Shown here one piece after another: positions 10,663 to 22,490 of a DNA stretch of 64,000 nt. The first letter of the stretch is position 1, and the number at the start of each line of letters is the position of its first letter. A program made the position numbers and the translations under genes. The notes below the pieces were generated by a model. That model did not search any database. It saw nothing but the letters and a program-made list of their open reading frames with translations, and was not told the origin of the DNA. Source of the DNA: Gnetum montanum (taxonomy: Eukaryota; Streptophyta; Gnetopsida; Gnetales; Gnetaceae); NCBI GenBank assembly GCA_015680685.1, contig MNCI01014516.1:62001-126000 (forward strand), in the 5' to 3' direction.

Positions 10663-13600
10663 TCATTGTCCATCATTGTTATTCTTAGGTTGCTCCTGTC
10701 TCATGGGTTGGTGGACTTCATGGCTAGGAGTTTCCTCTTGAAGTTCCACTTCAGATCCCTGCTCTATGTTTACATTGTTGATAGCCAAGGGAACCATGCT
10801 ATCATTGTGGATGATGATTTCACCTCCCTCGTAAGGAAGGTGAATTTCCTGATCGATGGGTGAGGACACAACTTGTAATTGAGCCAACCAATGTCTTCCA
10901 AGGATAAGATCAAACCTTGGCATCTCCACCACCACCAAGAAATTAGCAACTATGGGAAATTGCTTCCCTAGTATAAAGTCCAATGAGGTAGATCCCTTGA
11001 TAGAAACCCTTGACTAATTGAAGGATTTGAGAGCTATATTTGTTGTAGGTTGTATTTTCTCTATTAAGCCCAGGCATTCAATGATGGTACATGGGATGAT
11101 ATTTTTGCAAGTTAAACTGCCCTACATGTATTGTTATGAATAGAGGAGTCTTAGTTAGTTCATCATTTTGCGGATTGGCCTTGATTTCAATATTGCAAAA
11201 TACTAGGGGTGTTGACTCCTCCTCTTTTGGTTAGGGAGGAACCATCACTACATGGATAGATTCATTGTTAGTGGGAATGTCATCACTAATAGGGATGGAA
11301 GTCAACAGTTTGACTAGCATCTCACAATGTGTCATGGAAGTCATGATCACGTCATAGAAGCTTAGAGTTGTACTCTTTTGGTTGAGGGATTACCTAACAT
11401 GATTCATCGCATTGAGGTAGTTTTTATATTGGCCATGGGCTTGTCACCCCAATTGTGCTTTACTTCCTCCGTGCACCCCAAAATGTGAACTTTGACCTTA
11501 GTTGGTTGTTGTTGGGGCTTCTCCTCTTTGTTTTGGCTATGGATTGTAGGGTCCTCCTATGGCTTGTTTGTTGAAGAAGGTTGAGCGAAGGAGGTCATGG
11601 GTATAGTCAAGAGGGGAATGGACTTCAGTGGGTCCAGGTGCTTTTGTGCCTTCATGAACTTATCACCCTTGTTACTAGGCTTTTGCTTATGCCCCTTAAT
11701 TTTCTTCATTGAAGTATTTTGATTGTTAGTCATTGGTTGTGAGGAAGAGGTAGTAGCATTGGCCACCACAAGAGATCATTGCATGGCCATGTTAGTTGGT
11801 TAGGCTATGGATGGTGGGGTTGTCTTAGGCTGGGCTAACCTGAAGACAAAAGGTCTTCTTGGAGATGCTTGCAATAGTACTCTCACAACAAAAGGGTCTC
11901 TTAAGCTAGTGGAAGCTAAAGAGGCCCTTTCATCATGAGGGAATACACAGATCATGAATGGTTCCCTCATTGGTCTACAATTGTCATCAAATTTGAATGC
12001 TAAAATAGCATAAGGATTGTTATTAGCATTCCATAGGTCCTTGTATACTTTCATCAACTAATTTTGTGGTTGGATCGGGTTGGAATAATTTAAGACTAGC
12101 TCTCTCCTATCTATCCTCTTATGTAAGTCATTCTTTAGTGTGATCTAGAAGTCTATGTCATGACCAGGAAGTTGGTAATAATAGTAAAAGAAATCTAGTT
12201 TGAAGTACCTAGACAATTAAGGATCATCCTTTGTTTCTTGAGTAGGGTCCTTGGCTATTTTGCATAATCACTCATGCTTCTTTTGTGCAAATTTAGTCAT
12301 CTATTTGTATTACGTGCACCCACTCTTTAAAAGTTGATCTAGCAACTTGGATGGTTTCAAAGATAAGGTAGTGTATTTTCTTTGGTCTTTTCACTCAAAA
12401 CATGGCCTAGTTTTAGTGTAGATGTTGATGGTTGGTTATCGTGGTTATTAGTGGGGGCCTTGGGTGGGTTGTTCTTTAGCCCTTGGTTAGTGATCTTTGC
12501 TTCTTTGGTTATAGTTGCTATGATCATGTTACTTTGTTTGTTATTTTCCTTGTTCTTTCGTGTATGTTGGTTTTTATATTCTACATTGGCTAGGTCATGA
12601 TTGGCCTCCATAGCATATTCTATATTCTTGGTTTGGGAAAATGCTTGGCTAAGAGACCATGAATCAAGATAGTAAAGTTTTGACTTGATAAAGTCATTAA
12701 CCATCCACTTCAATATGGCCAAAAGATGGGTCTTAGATATGGGCTCTGGTATTTTGTTCAATAGTTCATTCTACCATTGGATGAACTTTTGTATAGGCTT
12801 AAGGGATCCCTACTTGACCTTCATGAGTTGGTCAAATGTGGTGTCTAGCTTCAATTTATGCTTGGAAAGGTTGATGAACTAGACTATCAAGTCCTCAAGA
12901 GAGGATATGGATCCTCTAGGTAGTGCATGGTACTAATCAAGTACTTTTCCGATCAAGGACATAAAAAAATCCTCATGACAGTATGAGGCCATGGCTAGAA
13001 TAGTAAATACTTAGATATAAAGGTTAAAAGGTGAGCATTAGGATCACCTTCTCCATTGTATTTTCTAAACTAGGAGATAGGGATAGTAGGAGGAAGTGTC
13101 AAGGATGGGACCACAAAATTGATGAGATCATCTAGGTAGAAATCCATAATCTTGAAACTTTGGGAAGTAGAGGGTTTGGGCCTCTTTGACTCCTCCATCA
13201 CATCTTGGGTCATTTTGAAGGCTTGATCCAATTCTTGTGGTGGCCTTAATGGCTAATCTATTTGTACATATGGTAGTGGCATCTACTGTGAGGCTTGTGG
13301 CCTTACTATTGGTTGCAAGATAGAAGGAAGTGTTGCAATATGGTCATAGCTTGTGGGCCAAACAAGTAAAAGGATGTTTATGCTAGTACTTCAGGCACAA
13401 ATGTGATAAAGGGGGTGTGTGACTCGTGAGTTGCTTGGGGGTTGTATGGTGGATCCCATAAAGTGGATTTATAGTGGTGAAAAACACCATCAATGGATGC
13501 ATAGATTGAGGTTGTATGGCAACAGGAATTGATGGGTTATATGTCATGGGTTGTGGCATCAATTAATTTTGATGCATGGCTATGATTGATGTGGGGTTAG

Positions 13601-14144
13601 CCATGGTAGGATAGGAGGGAGTGGAAGATGGTAGTACCATGCCCATGGAGAAAACAAAGGCATGAGGAAAAGGCAGAGTGGCCTTATGGATTACTTTTTG
13701 GAACAATCTCCCCAAGATGTTTTCTGGCTTAGATTCTACCCTAAATTCATCCTCCTCTTCTTATTACTCCTTTGAGCTATGCTTATCATCCTCTTCACCC
13801 ATCTCAATCAATTAGTTTAGTATCCCTGCATAGAATTCATTGAGAGGTATTTGGTCAGAGGGGGAAGGGTTGTACTCTTTTCCATTATGATGGATGAGTT
13901 TAAACTTCCTTTTGGCTTTTTCTTTCAAATGTGGAATGAGCATGCCTATCTACATTTTGACACAAATGTAGTTATTTTGATCTTCATTTATAGCCACAAA
14001 GTCAAGGCTTTTCCCCCTAACCCTTGAAGACTACCTTCAATCTATGATAGTAGGATCTTTGGGATCATAGACCCTTATGGCTTGTTGGCTAGGACCTTTG
14101 CCAATGAAGGTGAAAGGAAATTTGGTGGACTATTGGAAAGACAT
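10663..14144 (-). pseudogene. gag: Decayed gag-protease gene of a gypsy-type LTR element
   Basis: Reading from an ATG at 14,144, the frame is broken by many TAG/TGA/TAA codons that fit decayed Gln, Arg or Trp codons. Order: an N-terminal region of no known domain (about 14,144-13,150); a retrotransposon gag helical domain at about 12,900-12,650 (LEDLI..FINL, FDQLMKVK, NKIPEPI, LLAILK); Lys/Asn/Gln-rich linker (12,600-11,560); and the C-terminal half of a retroviral aspartic protease at about 11,000-10,880, where LDFILGKQFPIV and FDLILGRHWL match the flap and ILGR helix region of plant gypsy proteases. The catalytic DTG was not found. The gag helps package RNA and the protease would mature it. 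No reverse transcriptase, RNase H or integrase follows, so even when intact the element would have been non-autonomous or deleted. Confidence 0.75.
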
Positions 14145-14335
14145 GGTTATAGTGCTAAAAATGGCTTAAAATAGATTATAAAAGGAAAATATAGAGATAC
14201 ATCCAAATAAGTGAAATTCAAAAATATTCAAAGAAAGAAAAATGGCTAAAAATGGAGTAGCTTCTATAATTAGTGCATGGGGGGTAAGGTGGGTTTATCC
14301 CTTTACCAAAAATAGAAAGCTGGAAAAGTTAGTAA

Positions 14336-14636
14336 NNNNNNNNNNNNNNNNNNNNNNNNNNNNNNNNNNNNNNNNNNNNNNNNNNNNNNNNNNNNNNNNN
14401 NNNNNNNNNNNNNNNNNNNNNNNNNNNNNNNNNNNNNNNNNNNNNNNNNNNNNNNNNNNNNNNNNNNNNNNNNNNNNNNNNNNNNNNNNNNNNNNNNNNN
14501 NNNNNNNNNNNNNNNNNNNNNNNNNNNNNNNNNNNNNNNNNNNNNNNNNNNNNNNNNNNNNNNNNNNNNNNNNNNNNNNNNNNNNNNNNNNNNNNNNNNN
14601 NNNNNNNNNNNNNNNNNNNNNNNNNNNNNNNNNNNN
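14336..14636. other. Assembly gap (301 N)
   Basis: A run of N in the untranslated leader upstream of the gag gene. The primer-binding site may be inside it. Open frames spanning this gap are artefacts. Confidence 0.99.
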
Positions 14637-14759
14637 GACTTCCAAATTACAATGTTGGCTATTGGGAAGATAGATTCTTTACCAAGAAATCAGGTGAAGG
14701 CCCTTATTCTAGTGTTAGAAAACTATTACAATCAAAAACATCGATCACTAGAAAGTTGA

Positions 14760-15245
14760 GATATTTGATGGAGCAACCTCAATCTAGAATCGCTAGGGCC
14801 TCCAAGAAATGAAATTGTAGGTGCCATAGATGGTCTAGTAGATCATCTAGGAACTTACAAAATGCAAAATAAATGATGTAAGAATAAAGAAAATGAAAAT
14901 TTGGAAATCACAAGTAAAACAAATTACACACAGTATGAAATTTGAAACTTTATTTAAATGAATAAGGAATAAGTTTAGGGATGTGTACAAGAGTTTCCCA
15001 TGAGTGATTAAAAGGGAATTCATTGGTGTAGGAGTTCAAAGAACATTGAAGCCGATGTGATTTTCTCCATGATCTAGACACTAAGCCACTCTTGATGTTT
15101 TTGAACTTTCTCTGTTGCAACTTAAGATCTTCAACTTGGATAACTACTGAGGGGTTAAAAAAGTGAGAAATTTGGTAGCCAGATTGCTCCATGTTGGGGT
15201 TGGAAGTTCCAAAAATGCAGCATTGACATCAAAAATCCACAAGCC
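14760..15245 (-). repeat. Direct repeat, right copy (LTR-like) of the gag-protease element
   Basis: Partner of 3,866-4,245. For a minus-strand element this side would be the 5' LTR or its 3' portion. Similarity fades near 14,740 and 15,245. Compared with the left copy it keeps an extra block at about 14,955-15,040. The divergence between copies is substantial, which implies an old insertion. Confidence 0.5.
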
Positions 15246-15620
15246 TTAGAAGGGGGATGGGGAGTGGGGGGGAGCGAGGGAGGGAGGGATGGAGAGAGAG
15301 AGAGAGAGAGGAAGAGGGGTGGGGATGAGAAGGTAACAAAGGTTATAACAAGGTTGCAAATGTTTCATGCTAGGAGGCTTCAAGAGGCTACATTTTTGCA
15401 AGGTTGCAAGAGCTCTTGGAAGATAAAATTACTATGTGCTTAAAAATGCAACAGTGTGGAATTGCTAAAATTGTGGAACCTATAAATGGTGTTGGGATTT
15501 TGGTTTTATAGGTTTTTGATCATGATTGTTATTGCAAATCGGTTGATAGGTTAGCTACAAATTTCTACCTAGTACAAGCAAGATGGGTACTCATTTTTGG
15601 GGGATTACCATATATGGTAA
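15246..15620. repeat. Purine-rich stretch with (GA)n microsatellite
   Basis: GGGAG-rich text at 15,250-15,330 contains an uninterrupted (GA)n tract at about 15,291-15,310. It follows the right direct repeat immediately; beyond it the sequence is non-coding. Confidence 0.85.
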
Positions 15621-15689
15621 GTGCTTAATCCCCATGGCCATTCCATATACTATAAATAGTAATGGGAGACACATTTGATGTTGGAGGTA

Positions 15690-15940
15690 GATCTTCTATG
15701 CTAAGCCTTCTTCCATCATTACTAAAGTGGTTGATCAACTTTGAGGCCACTAAAATGCAAAAATATTGGTCATGTAGCTTTCACACTGGGGGAGAGGAGT
15801 TTCAACACTGGGGTGAAAAGTCTTCATGCTGAGGATGATGGTTTCAATGTTAGGAAAGCAGAGCAAACTCCTCCATGCTAGGCATTATGTCTCCCCCTAC
15901 TTCTCCATGTTGAGATCTACCTCTTCATGCTAGGTATAGG
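15690..15940 (+). repeat. Cluster of degenerate CATGCTAGG/CATGCTGAG words
   Basis: Within 250 bases the words CTATGCTAAG, CATGCTGAGG, AATGTTAGGA, CATGCTAGGC, CATGTTGAGA and CATGCTAGGT occur at irregular spacing, most preceded by CTTC or CTCC. CACTGGGG also occurs twice nearby. They look like degenerated sub-repeats of an LTR or satellite-like block; an isolated further copy is at about 15,368. Confidence 0.5.
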
Positions 15941-17318
15941 TGAGATTTTCCCCTGTAGGTGTTTCCAAAATAGAAAAGTGTATACACTCCATAAAACCCA
16001 TCAAATTTCCATTTTGGCATCCTAAAAGGCATTTTTGATCCCAAGCCCAAATATAGATACTAGGTGACCCTTTTTCCACTTGGGGAATGAGGCTTTGATC
16101 GCTTATGTAGCATTTTTCAGCCCCAAAAGTATAAAATATGTGAGATTGTCCCCCATGGATTATAATCTTCACATTTACAATGAAGTTTTGCCTTGAGTTT
16201 CATGGGGTGAAGGCTACATGGTGAAAAATGATTATAACATGCAAAATTTCATGGTGTTTTAGTTAGGTTATGGTGAATCCCACAACTTGAGAAATTCATA
16301 ACTTGGTTTGGGGTTCTAGCCATCTACAAGACCAAAATTCATGATTTAGTTATGATCAAGAACCATGACATTGTCATGACCCATGGTATTCATTGGTACC
16401 TTCATAAAAAATTGCAATAAACATGCAATAAGTTGTGGTGATGAGAAATGCCACCAAATATGCATGGGAAAATACTAGAAAAACTAGAAGTAAGAGAAAA
16501 AAAACTAAAATTAGAGCATGAATGTTACAAGAGATATAGCTCCAAAAATGTTTGCATGTAAATGAAATTACAAAGATGATAATTACCACATTAACATCAT
16601 AACAAGGTAACAATATTGAGACTAGTTGCTCTACCTTTACAATTTAGGAGACCTGCAATACATAAGGTTAGACCTACCACAACATAAGACAATATCAAGA
16701 TCACTAGCAAGAGTGCTTAACTGACAAGAATGGGTAAAGAATGCTTGTAAAAAAAAATCCTAACTTTATATACAATCCCTGGGTTTTTCCATATTAACAT
16801 ATAAATAATACTTCACAAAAAAATATTCAATTAATAAATTCCATAATATGAGAAAAGCTCACCCAAAGTCCTAGCATCTTTTAGAGACTTCCAAGGTGAA
16901 TAAAGAAGAAATAGAATAAATCTTGAGAGGAGTTTTATAGTATTTCCAAAATATCCAACTACTAGTTCATAGCATGTAGCACCATCCTAACAACCTAGTC
17001 TTAGTAACAAAATAACAAGATATTAATCATTTCAAAATATAAATAAAATATATATATATAATTATATATTTTTAAATTATATTAGATGTTTCAGAAAATA
17101 GAATAGTTAGAGAAAGAAATTTACAATTTATAAAAAGGAAAGTTTTAATAAAAGGTTTATTAAAGATTCTAAAAATAATATATAAATAAAATACATGAAA
17201 GGTCATAAGATCAAATCCTTATTAGCATTAACAAATTAACAAAATACATAAGCCAATACATAGGTTAATGAAAGAATAATAAAGCATAAACCATAGGTTA
17301 GGAACATAGGGTGTTACA
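15941..17318 (-). repeat. LTR (minus orientation) with start TGTAACACCC at 17,318; left end uncertain
   Basis: On the minus strand an LTR begins with TGTAACACCCTATG at 17,318, directly downstream of a long poly-purine tract. That arrangement defines a 3' LTR. The left boundary could not be fixed; 16,320-16,400 contains CATGAC-type words. A (TA)n tract is at about 17,046-17,061. Confidence 0.5.
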
Positions 17319-17347
17319 TCCCCATCCTCCCCCCCCCCCCTCTCGAA
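17319..17347 (-). other. Poly-purine tract of a minus-strand LTR element
   Basis: The plus strand reads TCCCCATCCT followed by 12-13 C and TCTC; on the minus strand this is an almost pure G/A tract ending exactly at the TGTAACACCC LTR start. This is the plus-strand priming site of an LTR element. The G-run is strikingly well preserved compared with its surroundings. Confidence 0.75.
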
Positions 17348-18851
17348 ATCTTCCTCTTGGAAGATTAGAGAGGTAGGTGCACCATTTTTCAATTTACATT
17401 AAGCTTCTAGCAAGTGGTAGTTCATGTCATTCCAACATTCTTTCCTTGAGGAACTTTCATAATGTCATATGGTTTATTTTTGTGGTTATTTTTGATGGGT
17501 TCTTTATCTTCCTTGAACATAGGAAAAGGCTCCTTCATGTGACTAGGTTTCTTATAATAAAAATGAGTCCTCACATCACCTTGACCATTAGGTTGATAAT
17601 AAGTTGGAAAAATGTTATATTATTCTTCTTGTTTAGTTCTTGGGACTTTGTTCCTTCTCTCATTAGTTCTAGTTAGAGGATCCTTCTTTGGAAGTTTCTT
17701 AGTTGAACCATCTTGGATTCCAACTTTTATCTAATATCTCTCCATCTATAATATGCACATGCATTCTTCCTCATATTTTGTTATAGAAAAATATAACAAT
17801 TGGTGTTTTATAAATGGACTTAGGCACTTTAAAAATATTTTTCATCTGATTCATCATCTTTTACAATATGTGGAACATATTTAATTAATCTAAAAAAACT
17901 ACTATTAGTGAGGAGATTCCTTAGATTCCATAATGCAAACTTACTTAAGTGCAAAGAACAAACAGAAACTCATCATTGAATAAAAAAATAAATGAACTTT
18001 ATTCTTCCTCATAGAAGATGATTACATTGCACAAAGGAAGAAAATACACTCCCAAGGAGATATAATTCATTAATGAAACCCTTACAGTACTTTCAATATA
18101 AGTTAGATAATCAAGGATGATCACACATACTCTCAATTTCTCAAGAAGATGTCTCTTACAATTTCTCAAGCACAGGTTAGTTTGAATTGAGTCTTGGCCC
18201 TTTTCTCTTGTGTTTTTTTGGCCTTTTATAGATTTTCCAAGTGTTGGTTTTCCTTTCCAAACATTGTAATACCTTGAAAATTGCATATTTTCTTAAAAAA
18301 TGATCTTAATCAAGATTGTGAATGGCTATGACTTGTTGTATCCTTACAACTATCTTCTTGTGTTAAGATTACACCCATGTAAGATATGGCATGTCATGTA
18401 AACAACCTTCAACAAGTTAAGAAGCAAAGGAAGCAAAAAGAAGATTTGCGTTTATCATTATCCTAAGCTAGAAGATAAAATGATTGTTATTTTATTTAAA
18501 TGAATTGATGACTGAATGTACTTTTTTGGTCACAATTTATCATCTTTTTATATTATTTTTTACTTTTTATGATTGAAAAATGTCTTTTTATTAACCTCAA
18601 ATATGGCCTTAATCTTTTTCTATAAATTTTATGGCCATATATTAATATGGTGAACTAGTTTTGAAGCAATAAAATCTTACTACAAATTTGTTACCTCAAT
18701 TGACTATTCATCTTTCAAAATTTTAATTTTTCTTTATCCCATCTAATCCTACCCTCAAAAAGATTTGCAAGAATTTGGTTCAGATCACCATCCTATCAAG
18801 TCAAGCATTCATCATTTTCTTCTTTTGTGCTCCTTCAAGGATGATAATTAG
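17348..18851 (-). pseudogene. Remnant of the internal region upstream of the poly-purine tract
   Basis: No recognisable domain. Minus-strand frames at about 17,700-17,400 contain short protein-like runs broken by stops, consistent with the 3' end of a decayed retroelement coding region. It is cut on the right by element A1 at 18,852. Confidence 0.35.
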
Positions 18852-19780
18852 TGTAGGCTTACTTCTATTAATTTGACATTCAATTTTCACTAAGTCTAGA
18901 TATTATGAAAGATAATTCAATATGCTAGAAAATTGGAAAACTAGCTATCTTTAATTAATGTAAGAGAAGATTACAATACTATTCCACAACTTACAACATC
19001 CAAATGACTCACAAACACTTCATGATGCTACAAAGCATAAGGCTGTACAACCACATAGATATTGGTCTCAATATAAGGTGAAACTAAATAAGAATATCTC
19101 CCATAACTCAGAATTGAGATCTTAACATATAAGCAAGAACATAAGAAAGATAGGCTAAACACATACATAATTAATCTTGGAGCTAGAACCCAATCATGCA
19201 TTCATGCAATGTTCTCTCATTACATATCTTGCTAACTCTCCCTTACAAAAATATAAAACAATCATAATATTTATGCAAAAACAAAGATAAGAAACTTAGA
19301 AATATTTTCCCAAGCTTATCTGGAATATTCACATTGTTTCTAAATTTTTCTATATTTTGTTGGCTATTTTCTAATGGGAAACTCAAAATTCAGAAGCTTC
19401 CCTAACCATATGGATCATCTTTGGTCTTCCCTAGGATATCTATATATTAAGAACCACTTGAAAAAGAGACATCTTTAAACATTGGGAGATGTATACTACA
19501 CATGATAGAAGTATTTGTAATAGTAGGGACATCTCTCCATAAACATCTTCACAATAGTAGAGATGTCTCAACAAAGACATCTCTAGTTTAGGAGAGACAT
19601 CTTAGTTTTGGGATAGGCATCTCCAGTTCTTGGCAGATGTCTATATCATCTCTGAGACATCTCTTGTGAAGGATTAGCTCTTGGTCCAAATGTCTACTTA
19701 ACCTTCAATACAACTTCAAAAAGCTCAAAACCTTCAAAAATCATCAAAGAGAAAAGGGAATTGGAAGACATGTCCCTACA
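18852..19780 (-). repeat. 3' LTR of element A1
   Basis: 929 bases, minus orientation; on the plus strand it starts TGTAGGCTTACTTC and ends GACATGTCCCTACA. The part near 19,460-19,670 holds about ten alternating GAGATGTCT/AGACATCTC words, four of them with exact TGTCTC or GAGACA. Adjacent outside on the right is the purine-rich tract (minus strand GATAGGAGAGATAA). Confidence 0.85.
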
Positions 19781-20916
19781 TTATCTCTCCTATCATTCAA
19801 AAAGCCAAATAATGTGAACAAGGGAGGAGGGATAGAAGTGATTCCCAACTTAAATATTTTTGTCTCATGGATACATACAATATCATAGATAGATTAAACC
19901 TTCTAATGAATAAGGTATTCATTCCTTTTAACTTCCCAAGTACTTGAAGCCTCACTATGCTTGAGTATGATTACCTTTCTCTCCATTGAAGGCTTGGACA
20001 GATTAATAGTTCCCTTCAAATTATCAATGCTACCTTGTATGGTTTCCTCATCAACCGATCCATGGTAGTGCATAAGATCTACAACATTAAATACAAAAGA
20101 CATACTAAAATCATTGATAAAGTTAATCTCAAAAGCATGATCATTAATTTGATCATGATTTTGAAAGGATCCATCTTCTTGACTTTCAACTTGGAGAAGT
20201 TAATAGCTCTCAATATATTATTCTTCAAGTGCAAAAAAACTATATTACTATTAGGAAAGATAGGCTTTCACTTATCCTCATTCCTCTTGAGTAATCTCTC
20301 TTTATTCTTATTCTCCAAGATTTCCTTCACTTGTTCATGAACATCCCTCATCTCTTGCACAAAATCAGCACTAGGTTGAGGCTCACCCTCAAAGCTCTTC
20401 AAATTGTTAACAATTTTAGGGGGAAAAAATTAGAACTTACCTCAAATGGGATTTTATCAATGACTACATCAAAAGCATTATTATAGAAAAATTATCATTA
20501 CATATAAAAACTTCCCAAAGATTAGACTATCAATCACATAAACACCTTAATATATTTAGCAAGAATTTATTTACCACCTCCATTTGGCCATTAGATTATG
20601 GATTATATGGACAAGAAAAATTCAACTTTTTCCCTAAAGTTTTTCAAAGGAACCTTGAAAAATGATTAGTAAATTTGGAGTCTCTATTACTAATAATGTT
20701 CAAAGAAATTTCATGCAACTTCACAACATGGTGGAAAATTAATTTTTCCATATGATAAGAATCACTCATATTTTTGCATAGAATGAATTGTGTCATCTTT
20801 GAAAATCTAGTCACAATGATAAAAATTGCATTGTTCCCACTTTTGATTTTTGAAATACCACTCACAAAATCCATTGACACACTTTCCCATCGATCCTTGG
20901 GAATAGGAAAAGCCAT
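19781..20916 (-). pseudogene. Integrase region of element A1
   Basis: At 20,916-20,590 the frame reads through the integrase core: WESVSMDFVSGI carries the first catalytic Asp and IISNRDSKF the second; FSKMTQFI and FHHVVKLH match chromovirus integrases. The C-terminal domain is at about 20,340-19,905, ending in INLS, FNVVDLMHYHG, and then an EYLIH stretch that might be a degraded chromodomain-like tail. Frames are broken by stops and indels. Inactive. Confidence 0.75.
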
Positions 20917-21289
20917 TTAATGTTAATCCACTCATTTATCTCCTTTAAATTTTTGATCAGTCAATTACTCCTTCATAAATTTTAAAACTTTAGTTACCAT
21001 ACCTGGCCAAAACTGGTCTCTACATACAAGTTCCAATGTTTAATCCTTGCCCATTTAACCTACCATGCTACAATAATGCTTTTCAAATGAGATCCTTTTT
21101 TTCTAAAATTAGAATTAGAAATCCATACCTTCTCATTTTTAAATAATAGTTCATCTAGAATATGATAGTTCTTCCATCAATCTATTGTACTCAATAATGG
21201 TTCCCTAATGCTTTTTCAAATCTAATCAAAATCATAACCTACTCAAAAAAATAAGCAAAATCACCCATATCTTCCACATAAAGTACGCT

Positions 21290-21650
21290 AAAATTAATCG
21301 CATGCATCCTAGATAATGCATCATCGACCACATTGACTTTTATACTTTTGTGTTTCAATAAAAAATTGAATTCTTGTAACTATGAAACCCACTTCATGTG
21401 CTTTGCAGTTAGGTTCTTTTGAGAATTAATAAATTTTAGTGCTTTGTGATTCATGATCAAAGTGAACTTCTTGGGCAACAAGTAATGTATCTAATGCTTA
21501 ATTTCTTGAAGAATAACATACAACTCCTTCTCATATATGCAATATTTCTATCTTGAATCATTCCAATTTTTTGACAAGAAAGTAATAGGTATACCTTCTT
21601 GTGAAAGTAGCCCACCAATGGAAAGTTCATTTGCATCTACTTCCACCTAA
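21290..21650 (-). pseudogene. RNase H region of element A1
   Basis: Reading leftwards from 21,650: DANELSIGGLLSQ with the first catalytic Asp, then FLSKNWND, YEKELYVILQEIKH, LIMNHKALKF (the canonical SDH reads MNH, so the Asp is lost) and VVDDALSR at the tether. These are the standard landmarks of gypsy RNase H, which removes the RNA template. A few stops fit decayed codons. Confidence 0.8.
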
Positions 21651-22490
21651 AAAAGCTTCTGAAAATATGGAATTACAAGAACTAGTTCATTAGTTATTTA
21701 AAAATTTATCAAGGCAAAGCTTCTTTGGGTTTCAACATTTCACCTGAATTATTTATTTTTTAGTAGAGTAAACATAGGTCAAGAAATACCACTGAAATTT
21801 TTTATGAACCTTCAATAAAAACTTGCTAAACCAAGGAATGATATTAGTTCCCCAACATTTTTAGGATTTTTCAATATCTTAGACTCCTTACCTTGGTAGC
21901 ATTCATTTGAATTTATTTTTTAGATACCACATTTCCAAAATATGTTATTTCCCTCTTGAAGAAATGTTCTTTACATTGATCACAAAATGTGCCTTCTTCA
22001 ATTTTAGACACACTCTCTTCAAGTTATCCAAGTTCTTCTCCTCATTATAGCAAAATATCATCAAAAAGAAAATATAACACTTACCAAGCAAGTCCTTTAG
22101 CACATCATGCATTAGTTTCATGAATGTAATAGGCCCATTTATTAGCCCAAATGGCATCACCAAACTCTCAAACAATTCATTTAATGTTTCGAATGATGTA
22201 TTCCATTCATCAACAGGCTTGATCTGAATTTGATGATAATCACTTTTCAAATAAATTTTTTAAAAAACTTTTACATTGGTAGGAAATCAAGGATATCATC
22301 CATCCTTACAATAGAAAACTTGTACCTCATTGTTATCTTGTTCACTACCCTAGAATCAATGCACATCCTCCATTCATTGTTGTCCTTCTTTTGCACAAGC
22401 ACTACTAGAATTGCACAAGGTGAAATGGATTTCCTCAATAAGTCATTTGCAACTAAATTTTCTACATCAATTTGTAACTATACCTACTAA
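21651..22490 (-). pseudogene. Reverse transcriptase region of element A1
   Basis: YHQIQIKPVDEW and LVMPFGLINGPITFMKLMHDVL are the palm and finger motifs of gypsy reverse transcriptase. The catalytic FDDIL block is encoded at about 22,051-22,068 but in a frame shifted by one base relative to the flanking domain, so the protein from the longest open frame lacks both Asp residues. Inactive by frameshift as well as by stops. Confidence 0.8.

Noticed and set aside
14242-14673. Open frames spanning the N run
   Set aside because: Open only because N is not read as stop.
17046-17061. (TA)n tract as a promoter
   Set aside because: A simple microsatellite inside an LTR; no transcription evidence from sequence.
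19781-20340. Chromodomain at the integrase end of A1
   Set aside because: EYLIH is suggestive but the aromatic cage residues cannot be placed; not called.
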